From contig CAJWBH010000006.1 in the NCBI GenBank assembly GCA_913019975.1, positions 62,001 to 126,000 on the forward strand: a DNA stretch of 64,000 nt, written 5' to 3'. Each line of letters begins with the position of its first letter. Within the stretch, counting starts at the first letter, position 1. The notes below the pieces were generated by a model. It ran no database searches. It had not been told where the DNA came from and worked only from the letters and a program-made list of their open reading frames with translations. The stretch is from Thalassolituus maritimus. GTDB taxonomy: Bacteria > Pseudomonadota > Gammaproteobacteria > Pseudomonadales > Oceanobacteraceae. A program made the position numbers and the translations under genes. Positions 55,980 through 64,000 of this stretch are shown here, in pieces.

Positions 55980-56237
55980 TCAATGGCTCCCTTTTGCTGC
56001 TGGTTGTATCAACTTTGCCGGATAAGCTTTTTTGAGAGGGAGAAGGACATCTTCGACCCCATGAATCCGTATCTCGAGCATCATAGCAAGCAAGTCACCC
56101 AGACGCCCCTGTGGGAACCCCTTTTTTTGCATCCAGAGCAAGTATTCTTCAGGAATGTCGCAAATGCGTTTTCCCTGATATTTACCGAACGGCATGGTCA
56201 TCTGAACCAGCTGTAGAAGGTGCTCTTTGGTATACAT
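55980..56237 (-). CDS. DUF3820 family protein
   Basis: 85 residues. Seen: TMPFGKYQGKRICDIPEEYL and LWMQKKGFPQGRLGDLLAMM, the DUF3820 signature (M-P-F-G-K-Y-x-G, L-P-x-x-Y-L-x-W). In other species this domain is described as a putative quorum-sensing-regulated virulence factor or is found fused to nucleases; I make no functional call. ATG at 56237 begins the conserved part; the frame is open 25 codons upstream without family similarity. Confidence 0.85.
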   Translation of the reverse strand: MYTKEHLLQLVQMTMPFGKYQGKRICDIPEEYLLWMQKKGFPQGRLGDLLAMMLEIRIHGVEDVLLPLKKAYPAKLIQPAAKGSH

Positions 56238-56487
56238 TATTTGGCCTGTATGGATGGTTGGGGGCAATGCAGCAACAGTTTTGATTCTAAAAAGTTCCCC
56301 AGATTCTTTCAAATTGTTAAAAAGTCAGTTAAACCTCATATTGATAGTCTACACTTTAAGAGATCTACCGGGTGATAGAGTTGTTAGGGCGCTCGGACAT
56401 TAAGTAGTAAGGCTCGTCTGATATTCATATGACCACGGGTCATCAGGGTGTGCCAGAGACAGTAATATCAGGAGTCAGAGAATTTGT

Positions 56488-59133
56488 ATGGTTGTGCTGA
56501 CCTCAACAGCTGAAGGGAAATATCAGCCTAGTGAGGGATGGAAACGCGTAGAAGAAGAAAGTCGTCGCGCTGGCGTCACCAATGGTGGACGTTTCGGTGC
56601 GGCTGATTTGCGTCTGGAAACCATTCTGGAGAGAACCATGCGGGTATTTATTACTACCCGTGCCGCAACCTTTGCGACTGACGTTGAGGGAGCGTTGTTC
56701 CAGATGGCCCGAGTCCTCAAGGCCAGGGCGGCTGCACTCTATATCGCGACAGACGGCTCAGGAAAACGTCCCGAGCTGGCCGTTGCTGTGTCACCGAATG
56801 ATACGGAGCAACTGGCGACGGTTATTCGCGATGGATGGTCTATAGAGGGTGGCAGTATATCTCCACGCTGCTCTTTTGCTGATGATGAAAATGCGGACGA
56901 AGAAGCATTACGTCATTATCTCGGAGGCAACCGCCTCTCTACTATTCCCCTGTTAAATGACTATGGCGTGACTGGTTGGTTATTTCTCACGTTCGATGAT
57001 CCTACACAGCGCCTTTCTCCACGTAAGCTGACTCAGCTGGGAACGTTCGCGCAGTTCTGCCTGCTTATGCAGGAACGCCTGCATGTCATGGAAGTACTCG
57101 AAGATCGTGAGCATCTTTTACGTCAGACAGAGCGTCTTGCCAATATTGGTTCCTGGTATGACGACGTTGAAAACGATCAGATCACTATTACTCCCCAAAC
57201 GGCAGCAATTTTTGAGCAGGATGAAAATCTTGAAGTCGTCAGTCTTTCTCAGTATTTCGAGTACATTCACCCCGAAGATATAGAGCGTGTTGCGCAGACA
57301 CTCACGGAAAGCATGAACGAGTGTAAGCCGTCGGACATGACCTATCGGATCAGCTTACCGTCCGGAGCAGAGAAAGTTATTCACGGCCGTGCTGAAGTTA
57401 TTGTTAATGCTGAGGGCCGGGTTGTTGCTCGTGTTGGTTCGGTGCAGGATATTACTGAACAGCAGGCACGGGAGAATCGCCTGCGCCTGGCGATGACAGT
57501 GTTCGAGTTTTCAATGGAAGGTGTGGTGATTACCGATGCTGACCAGAAAATTGAAGCGGTTAATCCGGCGTTCAGTACCATTACCGGATATTCTGAACGA
57601 GAAGCTCTGGGCAAAGATCTTGGTTTTCTTCGTTCCAGTCGGCACAACCGGGAATTTTACCAGCGTATTAACAGTCAGTTGAATGAACGCGGTTACTGGC
57701 GCGGTGAAATCTGGAATACACGTAAAAACGGCGAAAGTTATCCTCAGTGGCTTACTCTGACCTTAGTTCGTGATGAACAGAAACGAGTGACGCATTACGT
57801 CGGTGTATTCTCGGATATGTCGCGTATAAAAGAGCACGAACAACAACTCAAACATTTATCCAATTACGATTCTTTAACGAATCTTCCTAATCGCCATTTA
57901 CTACTAAGTCGCCTTGAAGGTGCGATCGCTGATGCCACGATTAATCAGCGCAAGGTCGGAGTGATTGCGATCGATCTGGATCACTTTAAGCACATTAATG
58001 ATAGCCTCGGACATCCCGCGGGCGATCGTTTGTTGCAGGACTTTGCCAAACGTCTGCGCCAAAGGTTGAGAGATTCGGATACCGTTGCACGTCAGGGTGG
58101 TGATGATTTTGTTGTCGTGCTGGAAAGTGTGGGTAACGTCTCTCAGATCGAGAACGTTGCCGGTATTATTCTTGAGTTGCTCAAGACACCTTTTGATGTG
58201 GGGGTTGGCAAAGATTTTTATATCGGCGCCAGTATAGGTGTCACCATGTTCCCGGATCATGGGGCTGATGTGACTCAGCTGCTCAGTAACGCCGATGTGG
58301 CTATGTACGAGGCTAAGAAAGAAGGCCGTAACAAGTACAAGGTATACAGCAACGAAATGACTCAGGTCGTTGCTGACCGTCTTGAACTGGGCAACCGTTT
58401 GCGCCAGGCACTCACTACAGAAGATGAGTTGAGATTGTATTATCAGCCTCAGGTAGAGCTCACCGAAGGTCGCGTTGTTGGAGTTGAAGCACTGATCCGC
58501 TGGCATACGCCGGACGGCGAAATCATTCCGCCGGGGCGCTTCCTTCCAGTGGCAGAAGAGGGCGGCATGATGCCTGATCTGGACAGCTACGTGCTGGGTG
58601 TTGCCTGTCGCCAGATAGCGGACTGGCAGTACGAGGGGATAAATAAAATTACGGTTGCGGTAAACATCACCCAGCCAACCTTTATGGCCGGTGGCCTTGT
58701 GGGGCGTCTGACGGCATTGCTGGAGGAAACCGGCATTGATCCAGGCTGGCTTGAACTGGAAATTACCGAGGGTGCCTTACTGGAGCCGAGTTCTCAGGTG
58801 CTCAGTACCATTTCGGGACTGACAGCCTTAGGGGTGGCTCTGGCGATTGATGATTTCGGAACTGGCTACTCTTCGTTGTCTTATCTGCATCGTTATCAGG
58901 TTGATAAGCTCAAAATCGACCGAGGCTTCGTTCAGAGCGTCGAAATTGAAGATGAAGGAAAAGTCATTACCCGTACCATCATTCAGATGGCGAAAGGCCT
59001 GGGTTTACAGGTGCTGGCTGAAGGTGTCGAGACGGAAGGTCAATTGCACTTCCTGAGGGATAACGGCTGTGAAACCTGCCAGGGGTTCTTCTTCAGTCGC
59101 CCGGTGCCGGTAGAAGAACTGAGACTTAACTGA
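56488..59133 (+). CDS. GAF-PAS-PAS-GGDEF-EAL c-di-GMP signalling protein
   Basis: 881 residues without membrane segments. Order: GAF-like domain (about 45-205), PAS with PAC (about 215-330), second PAS (about 340-450, FSMEGVVITDADQKIEAVNP), GGDEF domain with the variant motif GGDDF at 537-541, and EAL domain with EAL at 667-669, NITQP, LEITEG, DDFGTGYSS, KIDR and AEGVE. The RxxD inhibitory site is in place (R-D-S-D before GGDDF). The EAL catalytic set is complete, so phosphodiesterase activity is likely; GGDDF may still be active as cyclase or bind GTP to regulate the EAL. It is a cytoplasmic sensor by domain content; the signal is unknown. Confidence 0.9.
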   Translation: MVVLTSTAEGKYQPSEGWKRVEEESRRAGVTNGGRFGAADLRLETILERTMRVFITTRAATFATDVEGALFQMARVLKARAAALYIATDGSGKRPELAVAVSPNDTEQLATVIRDGWSIEGGSISPRCSFADDENADEEALRHYLGGNRLSTIPLLNDYGVTGWLFLTFDDPTQRLSPRKLTQLGTFAQFCLLMQERLHVMEVLEDREHLLRQTERLANIGSWYDDVENDQITITPQTAAIFEQDENLEVVSLSQYFEYIHPEDIERVAQTLTESMNECKPSDMTYRISLPSGAEKVIHGRAEVIVNAEGRVVARVGSVQDITEQQARENRLRLAMTVFEFSMEGVVITDADQKIEAVNPAFSTITGYSEREALGKDLGFLRSSRHNREFYQRINSQLNERGYWRGEIWNTRKNGESYPQWLTLTLVRDEQKRVTHYVGVFSDMSRIKEHEQQLKHLSNYDSLTNLPNRHLLLSRLEGAIADATINQRKVGVIAIDLDHFKHINDSLGHPAGDRLLQDFAKRLRQRLRDSDTVARQGGDDFVVVLESVGNVSQIENVAGIILELLKTPFDVGVGKDFYIGASIGVTMFPDHGADVTQLLSNADVAMYEAKKEGRNKYKVYSNEMTQVVADRLELGNRLRQALTTEDELRLYYQPQVELTEGRVVGVEALIRWHTPDGEIIPPGRFLPVAEEGGMMPDLDSYVLGVACRQIADWQYEGINKITVAVNITQPTFMAGGLVGRLTALLEETGIDPGWLELEITEGALLEPSSQVLSTISGLTALGVALAIDDFGTGYSSLSYLHRYQVDKLKIDRGFVQSVEIEDEGKVITRTIIQMAKGLGLQVLAEGVETEGQLHFLRDNGCETCQGFFFSRPVPVEELRLN

Positions 59134-59144
59134 TGACGTCTCAG

Positions 59145-59174
59145 CGTGATCGGGCGGTTGTCTGCCCGATCACG
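59145..59174 (+). terminator. Hairpin after the c-di-GMP gene (possible terminator)
   Basis: Eleven-bp perfect stem CGTGATCGGGC/GCCCGATCACG with loop GGTTGTCT, 11 bp after the stop codon. It lacks a T-tract, so termination may need Rho, or the hairpin may protect the 3' end. Confidence 0.55.
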
Positions 59175-59220
59175 ACGCTCAGGTACTTAAACCTGTACCC
59201 AAGACTTGTACCCGAGCAAC

Positions 59221-59502
59221 TTACTCGTAAGTACAGAAGTAAGCCGTCTGACCTGACAGGCGGACTTTGAAATTCACGTTAGCTTCAATCTCGAAGGATT
59301 CACCATTAGTGAAGGTCTGCCACTCTTCGCTGCCTGGGAGCAGAGCGTCCATCTTGCCTGACACGATAGTCATGACTTCTTTCTGGCTGGTGCCGAATTC
59401 GTAATCGCCTGGCTCCATAACGCCAACAGTCGCTGGCAGTGTCTCGGTCTGCAGGGCAATCGACATCACCTTGCCGTCGAAATACTCGTTTACTTTTAAC
59501 AT
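59221..59502 (-). CDS. ppnP: Pyrimidine/purine nucleoside phosphorylase PpnP
   Basis: 93-residue cupin-fold protein of the YaiE/DUF1255 family, which phosphorolyses a wide range of nucleosides to base and ribose-1-phosphate. Seen: NEYFDGKVMSIALQ, T-L-P-A-T-V-G-V-M-E-P-G-D-Y-E-F-G-T, VMTIVSGKMDALLPGSEEW and AYFCTYE at the C-terminus, covering the whole family length (94 in E. coli). Confidence 0.95.
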   Translation of the reverse strand: MLKVNEYFDGKVMSIALQTETLPATVGVMEPGDYEFGTSQKEVMTIVSGKMDALLPGSEEWQTFTNGESFEIEANVNFKVRLSGQTAYFCTYE

Positions 59503-59752
59503 TTTAGATTCTCCTGTGGATCTGGCGGGCGATTATACGCAGGCACTGTCCATAAGCGCAAAATAGACGAGCAAAAGTCCCATCATTTGTGTATACTCCG
59601 CCACCCTTTTAAATCAGATCGTCGGGCAACACCGTGTCAGCAGCACCCTGAGGGGTGTTCGGGGTCAACAGATGCCTCATTGAGCATTGCACGGACAGCA
59701 GAGAACTGACCGTCAACGGTAAGCCCCTAAGCGATTGTACACAGGTGAAAAT
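59503..59752 (+). promoter_or_regulatory. Upstream region/long 5' leader of deaD
   Basis: A TATACT box at 59592-59597 gives a likely transcript start near 59604 and so a leader of about 150 nt before the deaD ATG at 59753. Long leaders are typical of cold-inducible deaD/csdA transcripts. The pairing CCCTGAGGGG (59648-59657) is the clearest local hairpin. No gene is visible here. Confidence 0.4.
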
Positions 59753-61633
59753 ATGACCGATTCGAACAGCACAGGCTTTGCGAGCCTGGGCCTGCCATTT
59801 CCTGTACTCCGTGTTCTTGAAGAGCTGGGTTACGAAACTCCTTCTGCCATTCAGGCAAACAGTATTCCGCCGTTGCTGGAAGGCAAAGACGTTCTGGGTA
59901 TGGCCCAGACGGGTACCGGTAAAACCGCAGCATTCGCGCTGCCACTGCTGGTACGTACCAACCCAGACTTCCGCACACCGCAGGTGCTGGTACTGGCGCC
60001 AACCCGAGAGCTTGCTCAGCAGGTAGCGGAAGCCGCTAAAACCTACAGCAAGCACATGAGTGGCATCAATGTGACCGCAATCTATGGCGGTTCAGACTAT
60101 GGTAGCCAGCTGCGTGATCTTAAGCGCGGACCACAGTGGGTGGTTGGTACGCCGGGTCGTGTTATGGATCACCTGCGTCGCGGCACGCTGAGTCTGGCTG
60201 ACATCAAGGCCGTCGTGCTTGATGAAGCCGATGAAATGCTGCGCATGGGCTTTATTGACGACGTAAACTGGATTCTGGAGCAGGCACCGGCGAAACGCCA
60301 GGTCGCTCTGTTCTCGGCAACCATGCCAAAAGAAATCCAGCGTGTCGCTGAAACTCACCTGAACGAACCGGTACAGGTGAAGATTGAATCAAAGACAACC
60401 ACCAATGACCGTATCCGTCAGCGTTACTGGTTTGTAGGTGGTGTACATAAGAACGACGCACTGCTGCGTATCGCCGAAACCGAAGACTTTGATGCCATGA
60501 TGATTTTCGTGCGCACCAAGCAAGCAACGGAAGAAGTGGCTGACTTTATGGCCGCGAACGGCTTCCGTTGTGCGCCTCTGAACGGCGACATTCCGCAGCA
60601 GCAGCGTGAACGTGCTGTTGAAAAGCTGAAAGCAGGCAAGCTCGACATGATTGTGGCGACCGACGTTGCCGCTCGTGGTCTTGACGTTGAACGCATCAGC
60701 CACGTTATCAACTACGACATTCCACAGGATACAGAGTCGTACGTTCACCGTATTGGTCGTACTGGCCGTGCCGGTCGTGAAGGTGAAGCGATTGTATTTG
60801 TACGTGGTCGTGAAAAGCGCATGCTGCGTGATATTGAAAAAGCCACGCGTCAGCCGATTGAAGAAATGCCGTTGCCAAGCGCAGCCCAGGTGAATGCAAA
60901 GCGTCGCGAAGCTTTCCGAGCGCGTATTATTGATGCTCTCAACACTGAGAAAAATGCACTTTACCGCGAGATTATTGAGTCTGTACTGACCGAGCATCCG
61001 GTCGATGCACTCGACGTTGCTGCCGCTTGCGCCAGCCTGATTCAGGGTGACAAAGCGCTGTTTATTGATGAAAAAGCCGATCAGAAAATGCAGGAACGCA
61101 AAAAACGTGACCGCGATGATCGTGAACCTCGTCAGCAGCGTGAACCTCGCGACAGAGGTGATCGCGGTAGCCGTGGCCGTAAGGCGACACCAGACATTAA
61201 TCCGCTGCCATTAAAAGGTCAGCCAAATGTCGATATGGTGCGTTATATGGTTAGTGTTGGCTACGATGACGGCCTGCGTCCGGGTAACCTCGTGGGTGCT
61301 GTGGCGAACGAAGCCGATCTCGAAAGCCGTTATATCGGTCATATCGAAATTCTGGAAAATTACTCTATCGTTGACCTGCCAGCGGGCATGCCACCAGAAA
61401 CAATGAAAACACTGCGCAATGCGCGCGTGTGTGGCCGTGCATTGGAAATTAAAGAGTTTAAAGGCGAGGCGGGTATTCCTGAGCGTAAGCCGGGTGGTCC
61501 TAAGCGCCGTGACGGCGGCTTTAAAGGCAAAGGTTCTAAAGACCGTGATTTTAAAGGCAGCCGCGACTTTAAAGACAAGCCACGTAAGCCTCACCGTAAA
61601 GGCGGAAACGCGCCTGCACGTAAAGCCGACTGA
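59753..61633 (+). CDS. deaD: DEAD-box ATP-dependent RNA helicase DeaD (CsdA)
   Basis: 626 residues. Seen: Q motif (FASLGLPFPVLRVLEELGYE and P-S-A-I-Q), Walker A AQTGTGKTAAFALPLL, PTRELAQQ, TPGRVMDH, VLDEADEMLRMGF, FSATMP, then the second RecA domain with ARGLDVERISHVINYD and HRIGRTGRAGR; a DeaD dimerisation region; a DbpA-like RNA-binding domain (PNVDMVRYMVSVGYDDGLRP); and a basic C-tail rich in Arg, Lys and Gly. Assists ribosome assembly and mRNA decay at low temperature. Start ATG at 59753 with AGGTG upstream, six codons into a longer frame. Confidence 0.96.
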   Translation: MTDSNSTGFASLGLPFPVLRVLEELGYETPSAIQANSIPPLLEGKDVLGMAQTGTGKTAAFALPLLVRTNPDFRTPQVLVLAPTRELAQQVAEAAKTYSKHMSGINVTAIYGGSDYGSQLRDLKRGPQWVVGTPGRVMDHLRRGTLSLADIKAVVLDEADEMLRMGFIDDVNWILEQAPAKRQVALFSATMPKEIQRVAETHLNEPVQVKIESKTTTNDRIRQRYWFVGGVHKNDALLRIAETEDFDAMMIFVRTKQATEEVADFMAANGFRCAPLNGDIPQQQRERAVEKLKAGKLDMIVATDVAARGLDVERISHVINYDIPQDTESYVHRIGRTGRAGREGEAIVFVRGREKRMLRDIEKATRQPIEEMPLPSAAQVNAKRREAFRARIIDALNTEKNALYREIIESVLTEHPVDALDVAAACASLIQGDKALFIDEKADQKMQERKKRDRDDREPRQQREPRDRGDRGSRGRKATPDINPLPLKGQPNVDMVRYMVSVGYDDGLRPGNLVGAVANEADLESRYIGHIEILENYSIVDLPAGMPPETMKTLRNARVCGRALEIKEFKGEAGIPERKPGGPKRRDGGFKGKGSKDRDFKGSRDFKDKPRKPHRKGGNAPARKAD

Positions 61634-61652
61634 TAAATCTTTTATCGGTTAA

Positions 61653-61683
61653 ATAAGGCGACAGGTTTACTTCGTCGCCTTAT
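61653..61683 (+). terminator. Hairpin downstream of deaD
   Basis: Perfect 10-bp stem ATAAGGCGAC/GTCGCCTTAT with an 11-nt loop, 20 bp after the deaD stop. No T-run follows on the plus strand, so it is a weak intrinsic terminator or a 3'-end stabiliser. Confidence 0.5.
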
Positions 61684-61684
61684 C

Positions 61685-61710
61685 AAAAAGCCCCGGGCAG
61701 ATGCCCGGGG
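61685..61710 (-). terminator. Rho-independent terminator of the fmdA-fmdB transcript
   Basis: Eight-bp GC stem CCCCGGGC/GCCCGGGG with AGAT loop (61691-61710); on the minus strand it is followed by five T residues. It lies 76 bp after the fmdB stop. Confidence 0.8.
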
Positions 61711-61785
61711 AAGTCTCAAAACACTGATCGTCTCAGAAACAGCCCCGAAAAAACTGCAAGGTGATTCGAGAGCTGTAATGAGCTG

Positions 61786-62163
61786 TCAGTGACTGATCAT
61801 CCATGGCCGCATCGAGGGGAACATCTTGTTGCCTTCCGCGGTATACATCAGATTGCTCCGACGTTTTTTCGCGTTGCAACCACAGTTGCTACCATGCTTG
61901 TGGGCATGGCGCTCCTGCTTTTCCTTCTCGCGCGCATGGAATTCACCGGCGGTCATAACCTCGGGTGAGTGACTTGCTTTTTCGTTCGCTTCCATGGCTT
62001 CCCGCCGCTCTTTGATCATGCTGGCAATCTCTGGTGGCAACACAATCACCCGCGCAGACATAGTCTGGCATTGCGGGCAGAACGCGGGTTTATCGTGGTG
62101 CTCCATCGAAGCCAGTTCCTGGAATACACCGTGTTCAGGACATTTATAGTCATAGAGTGGCAT
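61786..62163 (-). CDS. fmdB: FmdB family zinc-ribbon protein
   Basis: 125 residues. N-terminal FmdB zinc ribbon: MPLYDYKCPEHGVFQELASM with the first Cys, then A-F-C-P-Q-C-Q-T; the second half of the metal site of the ribbon is C-P-x-C. The C-terminal half is Glu/Lys/His-rich with a C-G-C and a basic tail. First described as a putative regulator of formamidase in Methylophilus. 15 nt downstream of fmdA, as in other amide-utilisation operons. Confidence 0.9.
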   Translation of the reverse strand: MPLYDYKCPEHGVFQELASMEHHDKPAFCPQCQTMSARVIVLPPEIASMIKERREAMEANEKASHSPEVMTAGEFHAREKEKQERHAHKHGSNCGCNAKKRRSNLMYTAEGNKMFPSMRPWMISH

Positions 62164-62178
62164 AGTTAAATCCCCTTA

Positions 62179-63408
62179 TTAAAGATCCGGCGCTTTTGGA
62201 ATATCGATGCTGCCATCGAGGTGTTTCTTAGGCCCTTCGGAATTCGGCTGCACGTCAAACTCGAAGATATCGGTTGGTAACCAAAGCGTCGCACAGGAGT
62301 TCGGAATATCAACCACACCACTGATGTGGCCCTGTACCGGTGCACAACCAATGATGGCGTAACCCTGAGCTTCGCTATAACCGAACTGAGTTAAGTAGTT
62401 AATCGCGTTATGACAGGCCTGACGATAGGCAATGCTAGTATCCAGGTAATGCTGTTTACCGTCTTCATCAACAGAAATACCTTCAAAAATCAGATAATCG
62501 TCGTATTTCGGTACCATCTTACTTGGCTTAAAGATTGGATTTTTAACCTGATACTTCGCCATACCATCTTTGATGATATTAACGCGCATGTGAATCCAGC
62601 CCGCCATTTCAATCGCGCCACAGAAGGTGATTTCACCGTCACCCTGTGAGAAGTGAAGGTCACCAACAGACAGGCCCGCACCATCAACATAGACAGGGAA
62701 ATAGACTTTAGAACCGCGTGTCAGGTCTTTAATATCACAGTTACCACCGTGCTCACGAGGAGGCACAGTACGCGCACCTTCGGCTGCTGCTTTCGCTTTT
62801 TCGTCCCCTGATAGGCGACCCATGTGAGCCGTTTCTGCATAAGGCAGTGTCGCCAGTTCGGGGACGCGTTCTGGATCGGTGTCGACTAAAGCTTTTTCAC
62901 GGGTATTCCACATATCCAGCATTTTTTTGTCTGGCAGACAGCCGATCAGACCGGGGTGGAGAATACCGGCAAACTCAACGCCTGGAACGTGACGTGAGCT
63001 GGTCATCATGCCGTTGAAGTCCCAGATGGATTTCTGTGCTTCCGGGAAGCGATCGGTCAGGAAGCCACCGCCGTTCTTTTTCGAGAAGAAACCATTGAAG
63101 CCCCACTGGTTATCAGGGAAAGCACCGATGTCCAGAATATCAACTTCGAGAAGATCGCCTGGCTCTGCGCCTTCGACTTTAATCGGGCCGGATAAGAAGT
63201 GAACCTGGCTCAGGTCGACATCACGGACGTCGGAAGCGTCGTCGTTATTTTCAATCTGACCACCGGTCCAGTCATAACATTCAACAATGAAGTCATCACC
63301 GGGTTTTACGGTTGCTACCATCGGAATGTCCGGATGCCAGCGGTTGTGAACCTGGTCATTTTCATAAGCGGATTTACTGAGATCAATTTTAATGATGGTA
63401 TCAGTCAT
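62179..63408 (-). CDS. fmdA: Formamidase (acetamidase/formamidase family)
   Basis: 409 residues, matching the Methylophilus enzyme (about 407). Hydrolyses formamide (and short amides) to ammonia and the acid. Seen: WHPDIPMVATVKPGDDFIVE, Y-D-W-T-G-G-Q-I, HFLSGPIKVEGAEPGDLLEV, ENGG-type loop (REHGGNCDIKDLTRGSKVYF), LSVGDLHFSQGDGEITFCGA and SCATLWLPTDIFEFDVQPN. Start is the ATG at 63408 with AAGGAG upstream; an earlier ATG-less extension of 26 codons is not family-like. Lies between the AAA+ gene (10 nt) and fmdB (15 nt). A nitrogen-source operon, probably nitrogen-regulated; its promoter is beyond the window. Confidence 0.95.
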   Translation of the reverse strand: MTDTIIKIDLSKSAYENDQVHNRWHPDIPMVATVKPGDDFIVECYDWTGGQIENNDDASDVRDVDLSQVHFLSGPIKVEGAEPGDLLEVDILDIGAFPDNQWGFNGFFSKKNGGGFLTDRFPEAQKSIWDFNGMMTSSRHVPGVEFAGILHPGLIGCLPDKKMLDMWNTREKALVDTDPERVPELATLPYAETAHMGRLSGDEKAKAAAEGARTVPPREHGGNCDIKDLTRGSKVYFPVYVDGAGLSVGDLHFSQGDGEITFCGAIEMAGWIHMRVNIIKDGMAKYQVKNPIFKPSKMVPKYDDYLIFEGISVDEDGKQHYLDTSIAYRQACHNAINYLTQFGYSEAQGYAIIGCAPVQGHISGVVDIPNSCATLWLPTDIFEFDVQPNSEGPKKHLDGSIDIPKAPDL

Positions 63409-63418
63409 GGTTTTCTCC

Positions 63419-64000
63419 TTAGGTAGCCTTGGGGCTTTTCGGGGTAAATTCCGGTTCGGAAGGGAATTCAGAGTGCGTTTCCGCAAGGGAAACCGGGAGC
63501 AGAGTGATCTGTCGTTCAGACAGAACGCCCTGCAGGTGTGTATTCATAGTGTCGTTGTGCGCAGTGAGGTGACGAGCCACCTCGGTAATAACCAGGTCGC
63601 GGAAACGACGTTCGATGGCGCGGGCACCGTACTTACGGAATCCGGATGTCATGACGATAAAATCACGAGCCGCCGGTTCAAGTTCAATACTGGTGTTGTG
63701 GCGTTTCAGTTGAGAATTCAGCGACTGCTCAAGGCCTTCAACCAGACTCGGCATATCCTCCGATGTCAGTGCAGAGAAGTACTCAACAATGCCAATGCGG
63801 TTGATAAATTCCGTATTAAAATGGCGCTCCAGTGCGCGTTTATAAAGACCACTGCGGTTAACTCCGGGAACGGAGTCCAGCCAGCGTAATGACTCAGCGA
63901 GGCGACTGCCGACATTACTCGTCATAAACACCAGCGTATTGGTAAAACTGATCGACTTCTGTCCCGACGCCAGCTTCAGGGTGCCGTTGTCGAGGATATT
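63419..64000 (-). CDS. AAA+ ATPase, ClpB/AmiB-like, C-terminal part (window-truncated)
   Basis: The frame is open from the right edge of the window: it reads L-D-N-G-T-L-K-L-A-S-G-Q-K-S-I-S-F-T-N-T-L-V-F-M-T-S-N-V-G-S, the sensor-1 region of ClpA/ClpB-type AAA+ proteins, then a lid domain with FNTEFINRIGIVEYFSALTS and the sensor-2 arginine in GFRKYGARAIERRFRDLVIT. The apparent start at 63931 is an internal valine codon (GTG). In Pseudomonas aeruginosa the amidase operon includes a ClpB-like ATPase, AmiB; by position upstream of formamidase this is probably the equivalent. C-terminal 170-190 residues only are visible. Confidence 0.75.
   Translation of the reverse strand, partial: NILDNGTLKLASGQKSISFTNTLVFMTSNVGSRLAESLRWLDSVPGVNRSGLYKRALERHFNTEFINRIGIVEYFSALTSEDMPSLVEGLEQSLNSQLKRHNTSIELEPAARDFIVMTSGFRKYGARAIERRFRDLVITEVARHLTAHNDTMNTHLQGVLSERQITLLPVSLAETHSEFPSEPEFTPKSPKAT

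Overview
The window is a continuous stretch of bacterial chromosome, gene-dense and of even composition, with no phage, insertion sequence, CRISPR array, rRNA or tRNA that I could see. Gene content (ImuA-ImuB-DnaE2 mutasome, FxsA-GroESL, AcrR-AcrAB, dnaE-tilS, YbiT, DUF3301, FMN-riboswitch-controlled lumazine synthase, NhaD- and CPA1-type sodium/proton antiporters, several c-di-GMP enzymes and a chemoreceptor) points to a free-living, probably marine or halotolerant gammaproteobacterium of the Oceanospirillales/Pseudomonadales kind. I cannot name the genus from the sequence alone.

Layout. 1-6.4 kb: the end of an AmpG-like transporter facing an SOS mutagenesis operon (imuA-imuB-dnaE2), whose promoter carries a 32-bp perfect palindrome holding two back-to-back LexA boxes. 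6.5-10.5 kb: an outer-membrane porin and a small periplasmic binding-protein-like partner, divergent from a membrane GGDEF-EAL protein. 10.9-17.3 kb: pyruvate dehydrogenase aceE-aceF followed closely by a chemoreceptor. 17.3-21.9 kb: two paralogous Baeyer-Villiger-type flavin monooxygenases around a short-chain dehydrogenase and an alkyltransferase-like DNA repair protein. 22.1-25.1 kb: fxsA and groESL, with a heat-shock-type promoter and an unusual 3' region of tandem, diverged ~102-bp hairpin repeats before the terminator. 25.2-32 kb: aldo/keto reductase, small proteins, then acrR-acrAB with a classic AcrR operator.

32-40 kb: a nucleoside deoxyribosyltransferase-like gene behind a probable ADP-ribosyltransferase-fold protein, a glycosyltransferase, a periplasmic solute-binding-like protein followed by a decayed fragment of a second copy, DUF1275 and CPA1 membrane proteins, and TatD. 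40.4-47.8 kb: riboswitch-controlled ribH, divergent from dnaE-tilS and a short run encoding a lipoprotein, a hotdog-fold thioesterase and a glutathione S-transferase. 47.8-56.2 kb: NhaD, a stand-alone cyclic-nucleotide-binding protein, a tandem PilJ-domain periplasmic protein, YbiT, a CvfB-like S1 protein, PpiC and small conserved genes. 56.5-64 kb: GAF-PAS-PAS-GGDDF-EAL protein, PpnP, DeaD, and an amide-utilisation cluster (AAA+ ATPase partial, formamidase, FmdB) that runs off the right edge.

Most of this is housekeeping. The points least explained by known biology are the structured repeats behind groEL, the ART-fold/deoxyribosyltransferase pair, the porin/binding-protein/c-di-GMP module, the stand-alone tandem PilJ protein and the solute-binding-protein remnant. 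All family calls come from reading motifs by eye; no database search was run.
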